A DNA stretch of 64,000 nt from Bos javanicus (Eukaryota > Chordata > Mammalia > Artiodactyla > Bovidae): assembly GCF_032452875.1 (NCBI RefSeq), contig NC_083877.1, positions 45,805,724 through 45,869,723 on the forward strand, in the 5' to 3' direction. Shown one piece after another: positions 1 to 13,100 of this stretch (its first letter is position 1; each line of letters opens with the position of its first letter). Under the pieces are notes generated by a model. The model made no database searches. It was not told where the DNA came from and worked only from the letters and a program-made list of their open reading frames with translations. Both the position numbers and the translations under genes were made by a program.

Positions 1-59
1 GCATGTTTTAACCTCCCTCTGTTCGTTGGTGGTGGAAAGGGTCCAGCTCTGGCAATTGG

Positions 60-829
60 TTCAGTTCAGTCTCTCAGTCGTGTCTGACTCTTTGTGACCC
101 CACAGACTGCAGCCTGCAGCATGCCAGGCTTCCCTGTCCATCACCAACACGTGGAGCTTGCTCAAACTCAGGTCCATTGAATCGGTGATGCCATCCAACC
201 ATCTCATCTTCTGTCGTCCCCTTCTCTTTTTGCTGTCAATCTTTCCCAGCATCAGGGTCTTTTCTAATGAGATGGCTCTTTGCATCTGGTGGCCAAACTA
301 TTGGAGCTCTAGCTTTAGCATCAGTCCTTCCAGTGAGTAATCAGGACTGATTTCCTTTAGGATGGACTGGTTGGATCTCCTTGCAGTCCAAGGGACTCTC
401 AAGAATCTTCTCCATTGAACCACCATTCAAAAGTATTAATTCTTCAGTGCTCAGATTTCTTTATAGTCCAACTCTCACATGCATACATGACTGCTGGAAA
501 AATCATAGCTTTGACTAGACATTCAGAGTCTCTGCTTTTTAATGAACTATCTATTCATTAGATAGGTTGGTCATAACTTTTCTTCCAAGGAGCAAGCGTC
601 TTTTAATTTCATGGCTGCAATCACCATCTACAGTGATTTTGGAGCCCCCAGAAATAGTCTGTCACTGTTTCCATTGTTTACCCATCTGTTTGCCATGAAG
701 TGATGGGACCGGATGTCATGATCTTAGTTATTTGAATGTTGAGTTTTAAGCCAGCTTTTTCACTCTCCTCTTTCACTTTCATCAAGAGACTCTTCAGTTC
801 CTCTTCACTTTCTGCCATAAAGCGAAAGC
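60..829 (-). mobile_element. BovB LINE (RTE class), 3' part, antisense
   Basis: On the - strand the sequence encodes worn pieces of the BovB reverse-transcriptase ORF. One segment reads MAESEEELKSLLMKVKEE (just after the catalytic region) and the C-terminal piece has SLEKTLMLGKI, RGRQKMRWLDGITDSMDLS and DREAWHAA. It ends in the typical gttcagt/gactgaac tail. Several stops and indels make it inactive. BovB is characteristic of ruminants, with relatives in squamates. Confidence 0.92.
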
Positions 830-844
830 TACAGTAATAGACTG

Positions 845-914
845 ACAATGATCGAATCTGTGTCTCCTGCATTGGCAGGCGGATTGTTTACTACTGAGCC
901 ACCAGGGAAACCCT
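845..914 (-). mobile_element. Bov-tA SINE head fragment, antisense
   Basis: About 70 bp matching the tRNA-like head of a ruminant SINE read backwards (tctcctgcattggcaggcgg ... gagccaccagggaaa). Its end is only about 30 nt from the exon 1 acceptor. Confidence 0.8.
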
Positions 915-943
915 AACATATAGTGTATTTTTGTTTGTTTCAG

Positions 944-1088
944 GTCTATGCTTGGGGCTGTGGAGCTTGTCTAGGTTGTGGTTCATCAGAAGCTACTGCA
1001 CTGAGACCAAAGCTTATTGAAGAACTGGCTGCCACAAGAATAGTTGATATTTCTATTGGAGACAGTCATTGTTTGGCTCTTTCTCATG
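944..1088 (+). CDS. HERC1: HERC1 window exon 1 (RCC1-like domain 1)
   Basis: 145 nt, fragment residues 1-49, entering in phase 0 and leaving in phase 1. The acceptor is a clear tttgtttgtttcag and the donor is ATG|gtaaga. It encodes an RCC1 blade: VYAWG at the start, a GCG-rich turn, then IGDSHCLALSH, the usual 'GxxHxxAL' strand of RCC1 repeats. The acceptor lies only about 30 nt after a ruminant SINE remnant. Confidence 0.93.
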
Positions 1089-4000
1089 GTAAGATCATTT
1101 GTTTTTAAAGAGATAGTGTTAAATAGTACCTTTCATAAGTGTTTTATATTTATTTATTTCTCTTTTTTTGGGCTGTGCTGGATCTTTGTTGCAGTGTGCG
1201 GGCTTCTCATTGTGGTAGCTTCTCTTGCTGTGTGCGAATTGTGGGTTCTAGGGTGTGCAGGCTTCAATAGTTGTGGCATGTGGGCCTAGTAGTTGTGGGG
1301 CATGGGCTTAGTTGCTCTGTGGCATGTGGGGTCTTCCCAGACCAGGGATTGAACCTGTGTCCTCTGCATTGGCAGGTGGATTCTTAAATCACTGGACCAT
1401 GGGGGAATTCCAGTGTTTTACATTTAAATTTGAGTTTTCATTTGTTCTTTATGTTTTGTTTGCAGATAATGAAGTTTATGCCTGGGGAAATAACTCAATG
1501 GGGCAGTGTGGACAAGGAAACTCCACAGGTCCTATTACTAAACCAAAGAAAGTAAGTGGCTTAGATGGCATAGCTATTCAACAGATCTCTGCTGGAACAT
1601 CACATAGTCTAGCATGGACTGCTCTTCCTAGGGACAGGTAAGTGTACCCCTGTTTAAAATTTCCTGTGTTTTATTAACAGCAAAAACACTAATAAAAGCA
1701 GAAATAATTGAACATTGTTCATTTATTATTCAACAATAATTTTTATTCAAAATAAATTTTTAATTTTTATTAAATTATTTTTTATTCAAATACTCTTCTG
1801 AATATTTCTGATAATGGCTTTTTTACTGTCATACACATGCCATCTAGATATCTTTCAATTTGAATGTTGAGGTTAAATGTATTTCATAAGCAAGAAGTTA
1901 TATTGTACATTAAAATACTATCTTAATTTAAATGTCTTTTAAACATTTTGAATTCCTTCTCTGTCTCCAGATACTGATCTTAAAAATTGTGTCCACTTAT
2001 CAGGAGGAAACTAAATAAAATAATCAAAATCAGAACTAGGTGTTATTGATTTTTAATAATAGTTAATTAGTTTCCATGCCCTTTATCTGTGTCATTGTTT
2101 TTTTAAGCAGTGGCCATATTTTTAGATAAAGAAAGTTACTTTTTGCAGAAATTTAACTTTTTTCTAACATGATAACCATCAGAGAAGGTAATGGCACCCC
2201 ACTCCAGTACTCCTGCCTGGAAAATTCCATGGACAGAGGAGCCTGGTGGGCTGAAATCCATGGGGTTGCTGAGGGTCGGACACGACTGAGCGACTTCACT
2301 TTCACTTTTCACTTTCATACATTGGAGAAGGAAATGGCACCCCACTCCATTGTTCTTGCCTGGAGAATCCCAGGGACGGGGGAGCCTGGTGGGCTGCCAT
2401 CTATGGGGTCACACAGAGTCGGAGATGACTGAAGTGACTTAGCAGCAGCAACATGATAACCATATGGTTTTAGATAATCAGATAATTTTTAGCCAATATT
2501 TAAAGATTGAATTTTAAGAAATTTGGGAGTTATTTCAGCTATGTTCAGATGTTTGTATTTGTATTCTAAACCTTTGGTTCAGATGTGGTTTATTATAACA
2601 TTTTGACCTATTTTAAACATCTGTAGATAATTACCCTCTAAAACAAAAGCTGAAAATACTATAAATTGAATATAAATAACTTAGTGTCAGTGTTAAATCT
2701 TCAGCTTTCTACCTTATATGTAGAAAATGATTTCCAAGATCTTGAAAATTTTCACAAGAGTTTTGAACAGGTTTTCTTTTAGTATTGAGTTGGCCAAAAG
2801 TTCTTTCATGCTTTTCCATAAATCCTACAGAAAAACCTGAACAAACTTTTTGGCCCACCCACTACATTTCAAGATATCACTGTACAGAGTCAGGCTATTT
2901 TTCTTAATATGAACTGTACATCTTATGGATCCTAAGAACCAGAAGGGGCTGTAGTAATTCATGCAGTTCAGCACTTTGACTTAAGGTGAATGAATATCTA
3001 GACCTCCTAAATTAAGTAGTGGCTAAAATTAAGTGGAGAAGGTAATGGTACCCCACTCCAGTACTCTTGTCTGGAAAATCCCGTGAACGGAGGAGCCTGG
3101 TAGGCTGCAGTCCATGGGGTCGCTGAGAGTCGGACATGACTGAGCGACTTCACTTTCACTTTTCACTTTCATGTATTGGAGAAGAAAATGGCAACCCACT
3201 CCAGTGTTCTTGCCTGAAGAATCCCAGGGACGGGGAGCCTGGTGGGCTGCTGTCTATGGGGTCACATAGAGTCTGACACGACTGAAGTGACTTAGCATAG
3301 CATAGCATAGCATATATTTCCTTCTTGAAGAATTCTAGAAATGGCATATTCTTGGTCTTCTTCAGTCGCTAAAATGAAGGGTTTTTATCACCTTTTTAAT
3401 CAGAAAGGTCTTTGTATATCTTATTGATATGTTTCAACTTTAGTACCCTTAATTTTTATTTTTGATTGTGTGTGAAAATTTCATGTTAAGGGTATTTCAT
3501 GATTTTCTTATGCTTCCTTCTAGACAAGTTGTTGCCTGGCACCGACCTTATTGTGTAGATCTTGAAGAGAGTACCTTCTCACACCTTCGTTCATTTCTTG
3601 AGAGATATTGTGATAAAATAAACAGTGAGATTCCCCCACTCCCTTTCCCTTCATCAAGGTATGTTATATAATATATGTGTATTTGTATGTGTCTGTGTGT
3701 ATGTGCACACGTGCACACATATCAATTACTCATTTTGAATTTTGAGTTATTCTTTCTTACTCAATTTCTCCCTCAATATGAAATTTTATTTAAAAAAGAG
3801 CTCAACATCCATACTTACTGATAATAAGCTTTAGGAAAAATTATCCATAAATTCATGAACCATGATTTTAAAATTACTGTTGGTCATAATTTGAAAAAAC
3901 TTTTAAAGAGAAAAAAAATGTTACCCAAAGTAGATAGCACATGCTCTTTTATATTCCAGAAGTTTATAGCAATTTATTTGGTTTCAGGGAACACCACAAT

Positions 4001-7000
4001 TTCCTCAAACTGTGCCTGAAGCTGCTTTCAAATCACCTTGCTCTTGCACTTGCGGGAGGGGTAGCTACTAGCATCCTTGGGAGACAGGCAGGTCCGCTTC
4101 GAAATTTGCTCTTCAGACTGATGGACTCAACTGTCCCAGATGAAATCCAAGAGGTAAGAGTATAAGACTTGTACATCTATGTCTCAGTCACATTTCTCCT
4201 TGAGGTTGTAGCCTGTAAATTCAGCTTTGTACTGGTAAATTTCAACTGGATGTTCTTTCTGTTACTTCTGTTTTCCTGGTGGGAGTAAATTTTTTGTCAA
4301 CTTGTCCTTTTTGTTAGCTTGTCTAACCTAAAGGTCAAATGTCACTTCTGAGAAACCTTTCATTTCCTGCTCTGCTGCCAGGTTTGATTTTTCCATGTAT
4401 GTTCTCATCACATCACATTGTTTTGTAGTTGTCTGCTTACAACTGTGTTTCTCTTTTCCACCAGAAGATGAATTTCTGAGCACAAGTACCCAATTTTATT
4501 GTGGTAGAATGCACACAACATAAACTTTGCTATCTTAACCATTTTTAAGTATACAGTTCAGTGATATTAAATAAATTTATAATGTTGTGCAACCATCACC
4601 ACTGTTTATCTCTCTCTTTTCATCTTACAAATTGAAATTCTGTACCCATTAAACATACCATTCTCCCCCTCCCTTCAGCCACTAGCAACTACTATTCTAC
4701 TTTCTTTCTCTATGATTTTGACACTTGTATGTCATAATTTCTTTCTCTACGATTTGGACACTTATATGTCATAAAAGTGGAATCATACATTGTCTTTCTG
4801 TCAGTGGTTTTTTTCACTTAGCATAACATTGTCATAATTTATCCATGTTAAGTAGCATGTGTCAGAATTTCCTTTTTAAGGCTGAATAATCTTTTTCTAT
4901 TTGTATATATTAAATTTTTGCTCATCTGTCGTCTTTATGACCTTGAATTGAACTATGGTTTTTTAGATATGATGCCCAAACATGAGCAGCCAAGAAAAAA
5001 GATAAATTAGACTTCATAAAAATTGAAATACATTTATTTTTATGCTGGTGCTGGAGAGGGAATGCTGAGCTGTTGGTTATGAAGAGTGACAAATTAGACT
5101 TTATTTACCACTTGAAACTGTTGCTTCAAGTACAGATCAGGCAAGGAACAAACTCTGAAACATCCATCAGAACCAAAGAAGAGTACACTTAAGTTGAAGA
5201 CATAACACTTGATCTGAAACAAGAAATTTGTGCCTGCTCAACAGCTTTGAAAGAGCACTTCCAAATGCTGCTAGTAGTCTTTGTTGTTTTAAAAATTAAC
5301 AAACATTTATGCTTAAAATTACAATATCAAGAAAATGAAAATAAAACTCACAGAATGGGAGAGATATTTGTAAATCATGTGTTGTGTCTCATAAGATTCT
5401 AGTTTCCAGAATATATAAAAGATTCTTGCAACTCAACAGTAAAAAGACAGCCCAATCAAAAAATGAGTCAAAAATCTGAATAGACATGTCTTCAAAGAAG
5501 AAATACCTAAGGGCAGTATGTACGTGAAAGAAATGTTCATCATTAGGCATAAGGGAAGTGCAAATTAAAATTAAAATCACAGTGAGATACTACTTCATAC
5601 CCAATGAATCGTTGTAATCAAAAAGACTGATAATAGGATTTCCCTGGTGGTCTACTGGTTAAGAATCCGCCTGCCATTGCAGAGGATATGAGTTTGAAAC
5701 CTGGCCCAGGAAGATTCCACATGCCACAGGGCTACTATGCCCATGTGCCACAACTACTGAGCCAGTGCTTTAGAGCCTGCGAGCTGCAGCTGCTGAAGCC
5801 TGTGCTCTGCAATAAAGTAATCCACCATAATGAGAAGCCTGCACACAGCAACAAAGACCCAGGGCGGCAGCAGCAACAACAACAACAGAAACCTGATAAT
5901 AACGAGCATTGGTGAAGATGTACAGAAATTGGAACCTTCATATATTGCTAATGGGAATATAAAATGATACATCCACTTTGGAAAACAGGTAGTTCTGTTA
6001 ATAGTTAAACGTACAGTTACTATATAAAGTAGCAATTCCACCTGTGTCTATATCTGAGAATTTATTAAAAACTTGTACATGAATGTTCATAACAGTAGTA
6101 TTCATTATAGCCAAAAAGTGGAAACAAACAAATGTCTGTCAGCTGGAGAAGGGATGAACAAAATGTTTGTCCATACAATGTAATGTTATTCAGCTATAGA
6201 AGGGAATGAAGTACTTATACAGGCTACAGCATGGGTGAATCTTCTAACCATGCTAAATGAAAGAAATGAGTCACAGAAGGTCACATACTATATGAAATGT
6301 GCAGAGTAAGCAAATCCATTGAGACACAAGGTAGGTTAATTTGTTGTCAGAAGTTTTGGGTGAGGAAAAGATGGGAAGTGGCTGTTCATGGGCAAGGTTT
6401 TTTTGAGGGTGATGAAAATGTCCTAAATTAGATAGTGGTGATGGTTACATAACTCTGAATAAACTAAACCTACTGAATTTTATACTTTCAAAATTAAATT
6501 TTATGATGTGAATTATATGTCAATTAAAAAAAAAAGCAAAACTGATACAGTGATTTTCCCATAAGAATTGTAGAAAAATTCTTCTAGCTTTCAGATTGTT
6601 AGTGAGAAAATCTATGCTATTCAAATTTTTAATCCTTTTATGGATATCTTTTCCTTTCTGGATTCTATAACAAGTTCTACTTCTCTGTTTTCATATTTTA
6701 AAATGATGTGAACTGTTGTGGGTCCAGTTTTATCCGTTGTCACGTATATTTGGATAGACTCTTAATTTGGAAACTCATAGCCTTCAGTATTAAGAAATTA
6801 TTTTGAAGTGTGTGATGATTTCCTCTTCACTGTTCTATGTTCTTTCTCTCTGAAACTCATTATTGGGTAATAGACCTCCTAGATCATTCCTCTTAATTTT
6901 CTTAGGTTTTCTTTCCTGTTTTTTATCTTTTCTCTCCTCTACTTTATGAGAAATTTAATTTTTATATTCTAACCCTGCTATTGAGGTTTTATTTTCTTAT

Positions 7001-7073
7001 GTTTTTAATTTATAAGAGCTCTTTTCTTTTTTTTTTTTCAGTGTTACAGCTCTATTTTATTTAGAAGATAGCA

Positions 7074-7104
<31 letters not shown>

Positions 7105-10100
7105 AAGAAAGAAAAGAGCACGCGCACGCGGGAGAGAGAGAGTCCGTCAAGAGCTCTTTTCTTAATCATATAGAGTGTTTCTTTTTTTCTTATTCAGCAC
7201 CATTATTTTAGTGATAAAGAAGCTATGACCCAGAGAAGTTTGAGGCTTAAGATAATAGAGCTATTTTTTAAGCTGTTCCTGCTACCTAGACATTTGTTTG
7301 GCTAAGGCCTGCTCTGTTTTTAACCTAAATGCCTAATCCTCAGGGAGACCCTCTATGATGAGCCCATGCAAGTGTGCTTAAGTTGCTTCAGTCATGTCTG
7401 GTTCTGTGCCACCCTATGGACTGTAGCCCACTAGGCTCCTCTGTCCAAGGGATTCTCCAGGCAAGAATGTTGGAGCAGGTTGCCATGCCCTCCTCCAGTG
7501 AGTCTTCCAGACCAAGGGCTTGAACCTGCATCTCTTATATGTTTCCTGCATTGGCAGGCAGGTTCTTTACCACTAGCGCCCACCTGGGTAGCCCATAGAC
7601 TGTGTTAATTGCCTTTATGTATGGGTGCTCACTCAAGTTTGCATTTCATTTTACTTTTTCTGTGTGACTCTTTTCACACTTAAAATTGCTTACTCAGGGT
7701 CTCTTTTTCTTATTAGACTATATGCTTATGTAAGCACGGCTTTTATGTGTCTTGTTTGTTGCTACATTCCCAGCACTTTTCAAAGAGCTTTATCAGGCTC
7801 GACACTATTAGACTCAACACTGAATATTTATTGCATAATGATTAGCTATGTAGTGGCAAATCCAAAATTCTAGTCTTCTTAAAGACGTCTAAAGAAGGAT
7901 TTGTCATGCTTTCTTTTATTCAGATGCCACCTTCTTTAGACTTCTATGGTCCACCTTCTTTAGATTTCTTTGATCTTAGTAGTCTGTGGATTTATTTTTT
8001 ATGTGTTCCTATTAAAAATGTAAGAACCAAGCCAAATAAATCTACTTTTTTTTTTTTTAATATAAGGTTGTAATTGAAACTCTGTCAGTGGGAGCAACCA
8101 TGCTGTTACCTCCATTACGAGAACGTATGGAATTACTTCATTCTCTTTTACCCCAAGGACCTGATAGATGGGAAAGCTTATCTAAAGGACAGGTGAGCCT
8201 TTGTCTGGTATTTAAGTAAACCAGTACTATATTATCAAAAAAAGACTGAGAGGGAAATAAAACTAATCAGTTGCCAGTGTTCATGAAATAATACTTCACT
8301 TTATGAGTCTGGTACATTCTAGTATTTAATGCTTTGTGTTGGAAGAGTTCCCAGGCTTCTAATGAAAGTGAAGCAAGTGATAACTTAAGTGATTTGGGGC
8401 TCATTATTAAAATTATGTCTAATTTTTCCAATGTTGTTTACACCGTCTAGCCAGAGAACTGAATTTATTTGTAGTTTGTGGAGTTGAAATCAAGGGCATG
8501 AGCTACTGTTGGTTTCATGCCCAGAACTTTGTTTGAAATAGTTTATATAAAAAGTAAAGGAAGATGACTGTTGTGAAAAGTTCTTGATGATATGAGTATG
8601 CTTCTTCTTTCCATTTTATTGTCATTTGTGCATTAAAATAAGTACATTTTGCTCAATCAAATTGAACAATCAATTGTAGAGTTACAGATTTGAGGGAAAA
8701 AGTGTTACTGGCAGTATAATAGCCACAGATGCTTTCCAATGAGTATTTTGCATTAGTTTAGATTTCAAGTGATGTATTTTAAACATTAGAATAGATAGTT
8801 TCATTGGTAATTTTGTAGAAGAATGTGTACTGTAATTTATCTGCTGACGTTTCCTCCTCCTTATAGCACTAAAATTATTATGTATAGTGTGCCATTTAGC
8901 TTAGAGTTTCAGGTAGTAAGGATGTAATACAACTCTTTAAGTTGCAGTTTCTAAAATGGTATTAATGGGATAGCTTTTTAAAAAAACTACACATTTTCTA
9001 AAAGATTACTGTATATATGGAACTTAGAAAGATGATAACAACAACCCCGTGTACGAGACAGCAAAAGTGACGCTGATGTATGGAACAGGCTTATGGACTC
9101 TGTGGGAGAGGGAGAGGGTGGGAAGATTTGGGAGAATGGCATTGAAACATGTAAAATATCATGTATGAAATGAGATGCCAGTCCAGGTTCAATGCACGAT
9201 ACTGGATGCTTGGGGCTAGTGCACTGGGACGACCCAGAGGGATGGTATGGGGAGGGAGGAGGGAGGAGGGTTCAGGATGGGGAGCACATGTATACCTGTG
9301 ATGGATTCATTTTGATATTTGGCAAAACTAATACAATTATGTAAAGTTTAAAAATAAAATAAAATTAAAAAAAAAATAAAAGATTACTGTCTATTAGGAT
9401 ATAAAGCACATTAGTTAGCATCATTATAGTTCCCCCCCCCCCCCCGGGATTTTTTTTAAAATTTAGTTTTCTGGTGCATTTTAAGCTAATTATTTGTTCT
9501 ATTTCATCCATGGGAATATTTTTCTTTAGAGAATGCAACTGGATATTATTCTGACAAGTTTGCAAGATCATACCCATGTAGCCTCCTTACTTGGGTATAG
9601 CTCACCCTCTGATGCTGCTGACCTCTCTTCCGTATGTACTGGCTATGGAAACCTGTCAGATCAACCTTATGGCACTCAGAGCTGCCATCCAGACACTCAT
9701 CTGGCTGAAATTTTGATGAAGACTCTCTTAAGAAATTTAGGATTTTATACAGTAAGTTGCCTTTTTTTTGTAGTAAAAGAAAAAAGAAGAAGAAAACGTG
9801 GGTTGGGGGCTTCCCTGGCAGTCCAGTCCAGTGGTTAAGACTCTGCACTTCCAGTGCAGGAGGCCCAGGTTTGATCCTTGATCAAGGAATTAAGATCCCA
9901 CATTCCACATAGTGTGGCCAAAAAAAAGAAAAAAATACTTGGGGTGGTTTTTTTTGAAGGGTGTGTCCCTTAGACTGCAAGGAGATTCAACCAGTCTATT
10001 CTAAAGGAGATCAGTCCTGGGGGTGTTCTTTGGAAGGACTGATGTTAAAGCTGAAACTCCAATACTTTGGCCATCTCATGCAAAGAGTTGACTCATTGGA

Positions 10101-13100
10101 AAAGACCCTGATGCTGGGAGGGATTGGGGGCAGGAGGAGAAGGGGACGACAGAGGATGAGATGGCTGGATGGCATCACTGACTCGATGGACATGAGTTTG
10201 AGTGAACTCTGGGAGTTGGTGATGCACAGGGAGGCCTGGCGTGCTGCAATTCATGGGGTCACAAAGAGTCAGACACGACTGAGCGACTGAACTGAACTGA
10301 ACTTAACTGAGGGATCATTTCAGGTCAAAGTATTTTGACATTTAAACACTTAGGAAATAAATAAAACTAGACTCCACTTCCCAAAAGGGGGGAAATGTGT
10401 CAGATATTCTCAAATATTGTGGGTGCCAAGTGACTTACAGTTGAGAATTCCGAAGAGATTTATTTTGGAATTTTACCAAATTTTTTCTGATATTAATGTG
10501 TAAGAATAAACAGGTAAAAATAGTCAACAACATTTTGCAAGAGAAGAATCATGAGGAAAGGATTAATCTTACCAGATAGGATCTTATAATTAAACAGTAT
10601 GGTTGATACTGACTAAAAATAGGCTGGTCAGTAGGAGAAAAGACAATGGACAGTAGTATTGCTTTTTCTTATTAGAATGCCCTTAATTCTTACTCTCTGG
10701 TGTTTCTTAGATTGTTCTCTTTTTTCCTTTCCATTTCTATGGGTTCTAATCCATACCATCATGACCTAATGGTAATAACAGTGTTTTAACTGTTGTCACT
10801 GTCACTGGTCTCCTCTCAGCATCTTACTGCTAGAATAACCTTGTTGTATTAAATAACCTCGTTTTATTAAATCAAAACTTTTTCAGACCCTTCATCATTT
10901 GGCTTATACACCACACTGTCCTGAGCTTGTGTGTAGCACATCTATCTCTTCTCTACTTGTCTGCCAGTCTGTGACTTCTTTAACACTTGACTGTTCTAGG
11001 AAGGCTTTGCTCAAACAACATTTTCTAACCGTGTAATTATAACTGCATGAGAAGTATATTAGTCACTCAGTTGTGTCTGACTCTTTGCAAACCCATGGAC
11101 TGCAACCTGCCAGGCTCTTCTGTCCAGGGGATTATCCAGGCAAGAATGTTGGACTTGGTAGCCATTCCCTTCTCCAGGGAATCTTCCCAACCCAGGGATC
11201 ACACCTGGGTCTCCTACATTGCAGATGGATTCTTTACCTTCTGAACCACCAGGGAAGCCCAGGAAGGCTTCTAGGAAGCCTTGCTGAAATAACCTTTTCT
11301 AACCATGTAACTATAACTTAATACCTCTTATCAGTTTTTAGAGTCAAAGTGTACTGTGTAACTAAACTTCAAAGTGTTTGTGTATCATTTCATGTTGTCT
11401 CCTACTCTTCAGGGTCAGGTCTGTATATTCCTTTTTTCAGTAGAAGTCTTCCCTAGTAGCTCAGTTGGTAAAGAATCCTCCTGCAATGCAGGTGACCCCG
11501 GTTCAATTCGTTGGTCGGGAAGATCCACTGGAGAAGGGATAAGCTACCCATTCCGGTATTCTTGGGCTTCCCTGGTGGCTTAGCTGGTAAGAATCTGCCT
11601 GTAATGCAGGAGATCTGGGTTCGATCCCTGGGTTGGGAAGAGCCCCTGAAGAAGGAAGCCACTACCCACTCCAGTATTCTGGCCTGGAGAATTTCCATGG
11701 ACTGTATAGTCCATGGGGTCACAAAGAGCTGGATATAACTGAGTGACTTTCACTTAGTGTTGTATTCTGCCCAACTTAAAAAGTTGTTGATTAAGTCAGA
11801 GTGACAGTTGTTCCTGTAGAATTATTTTCTTTCAGATTTAAGAATATAAATTTGATCTGATGTTTGGCTGCAGATGGAATGGAAACAATGTTATAAGTAT
11901 ATCCATTTGGTATTTATTGAAATTTTTCCCCAAAGTTCTATTAAAGTATTGCCTTTCTAATGCCATTAGGGCTGAAGTAGATGTGAACACGACTGAAGCG
12001 ACTTAGTAGCAGCAGCAGCAGCAGATGTGTATATTATATGGAAATGGAAATAAAATACTAACTGTAATAACTGCTTTTAGGCTGAAAATCGTAAATTACT
12101 GTTTCTTTCTGATATAATTTAAACCAATTTGTCTTGTCCTAAGATTTTAGAATAAGACTGCTTGTCTTGGTCTGTTTGTGCTGCTATAATAGAATACCAC
12201 AGAGTGGACAGCTTATATACAACACAATTTATTTCTCACAGTTATGGAGATGGAAAGTCCAAGATTAAGGAGGCAGCAGATTGGTGGTACCTGTTTCTTG
12301 GTTCATAGACAGCTGTCTTCTTGCTGTGTCTTCACACAAGGGAACTCTCTGGGGTTCCTTTTATAAGGTCATTCTGCCCTCATGACTTAATCACCTCTCA
12401 GAGGCCCCACCTTCAAATACCACTGCATTGGGGATTAGGTTCAACCTAAGAATTTTGACGGAACACATTCAGTCTCTAGCAGTGTTTATTTGCCCACTTA
12501 AAATGGTGCTTATACAGTGAGGGCCTTAAAATATTCTGAGACTTTCTCTTGCATATTATAAACAAAGACCATAGTTTGTGCATAAGGGTGTTTATCACAT
12601 TATTATTTATAAGAAATAGAAATTGGAAACAACTAAAATATCTAAAAATTGGGGAATGGTTACATAAATTATATATGCTCAGTGGACTATTTCGTCTCAG
12701 ATTTCATGTACACATGGTTTATGAAAATACAAAAAATATTTATAGATCTGTTAGAAAAGAGACTAAAAATAGAATATGTAATTTTATGAAAAAAGACGAA
12801 AAGAAATAGAGAAAAAATATTAGATACAGTGGTTGGCTAAGTGGTGATTTAAACTTTCTTTAAAAAAATACAGTTTTAGAATGTTCTAAATTTTTTACAC
12901 TATTTCTTTTTAAAAAATATTTTTAACTTGAAATAACTTAAAATTTATGCACGAATCACAAGAATTGTTCAAAGAAACATCCCGTGCCCTTCAGCCATAT
13001 ATGCCTTTCTTCCATCCATTATTTGAAAGTAAATTGTAGAAATCATACTGGCTATTACTAAGCATTTAAGCATGCATTTCTTAAGAAGAACATTCTCTTT

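Larger units (their letters stand above)
1..943. other. Intron before exon 1
   Basis: Mostly an antisense BovB LINE and a small SINE remnant. Nothing else recognised; bases 1-57 are plain intron. Confidence 0.7.
1638..3523. other. Intron 2
   Basis: Holds two BOV-A2 SINEs and one mariner mini-element. The rest (1638-2165, 2464-2784, 2863-3030, 3315-3523) is AT-rich with nothing recognised. Confidence 0.7.
4154..8066. other. Intron 4
   Basis: Contains old L1 pieces, a CHR SINE inserted into one of them, a GA-rich retroposed insert and a Bov-tA SINE. 6540-7013 and 7600-8066 show nothing recognisable beyond AT-rich intron. Confidence 0.65.
8193..9529. other. Intron 5
   Basis: 8193-8998 is AT-rich with nothing recognised. 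Then an L1 3' end and a 14-C homopolymer. Confidence 0.7.

Noticed and set aside
11446..11640. tRNA-like sequences with A/B-box similarity
   Set aside because: They are the tRNA-derived heads of Bov-tA SINEs, with tails and no cloverleaf integrity; not tRNA genes.
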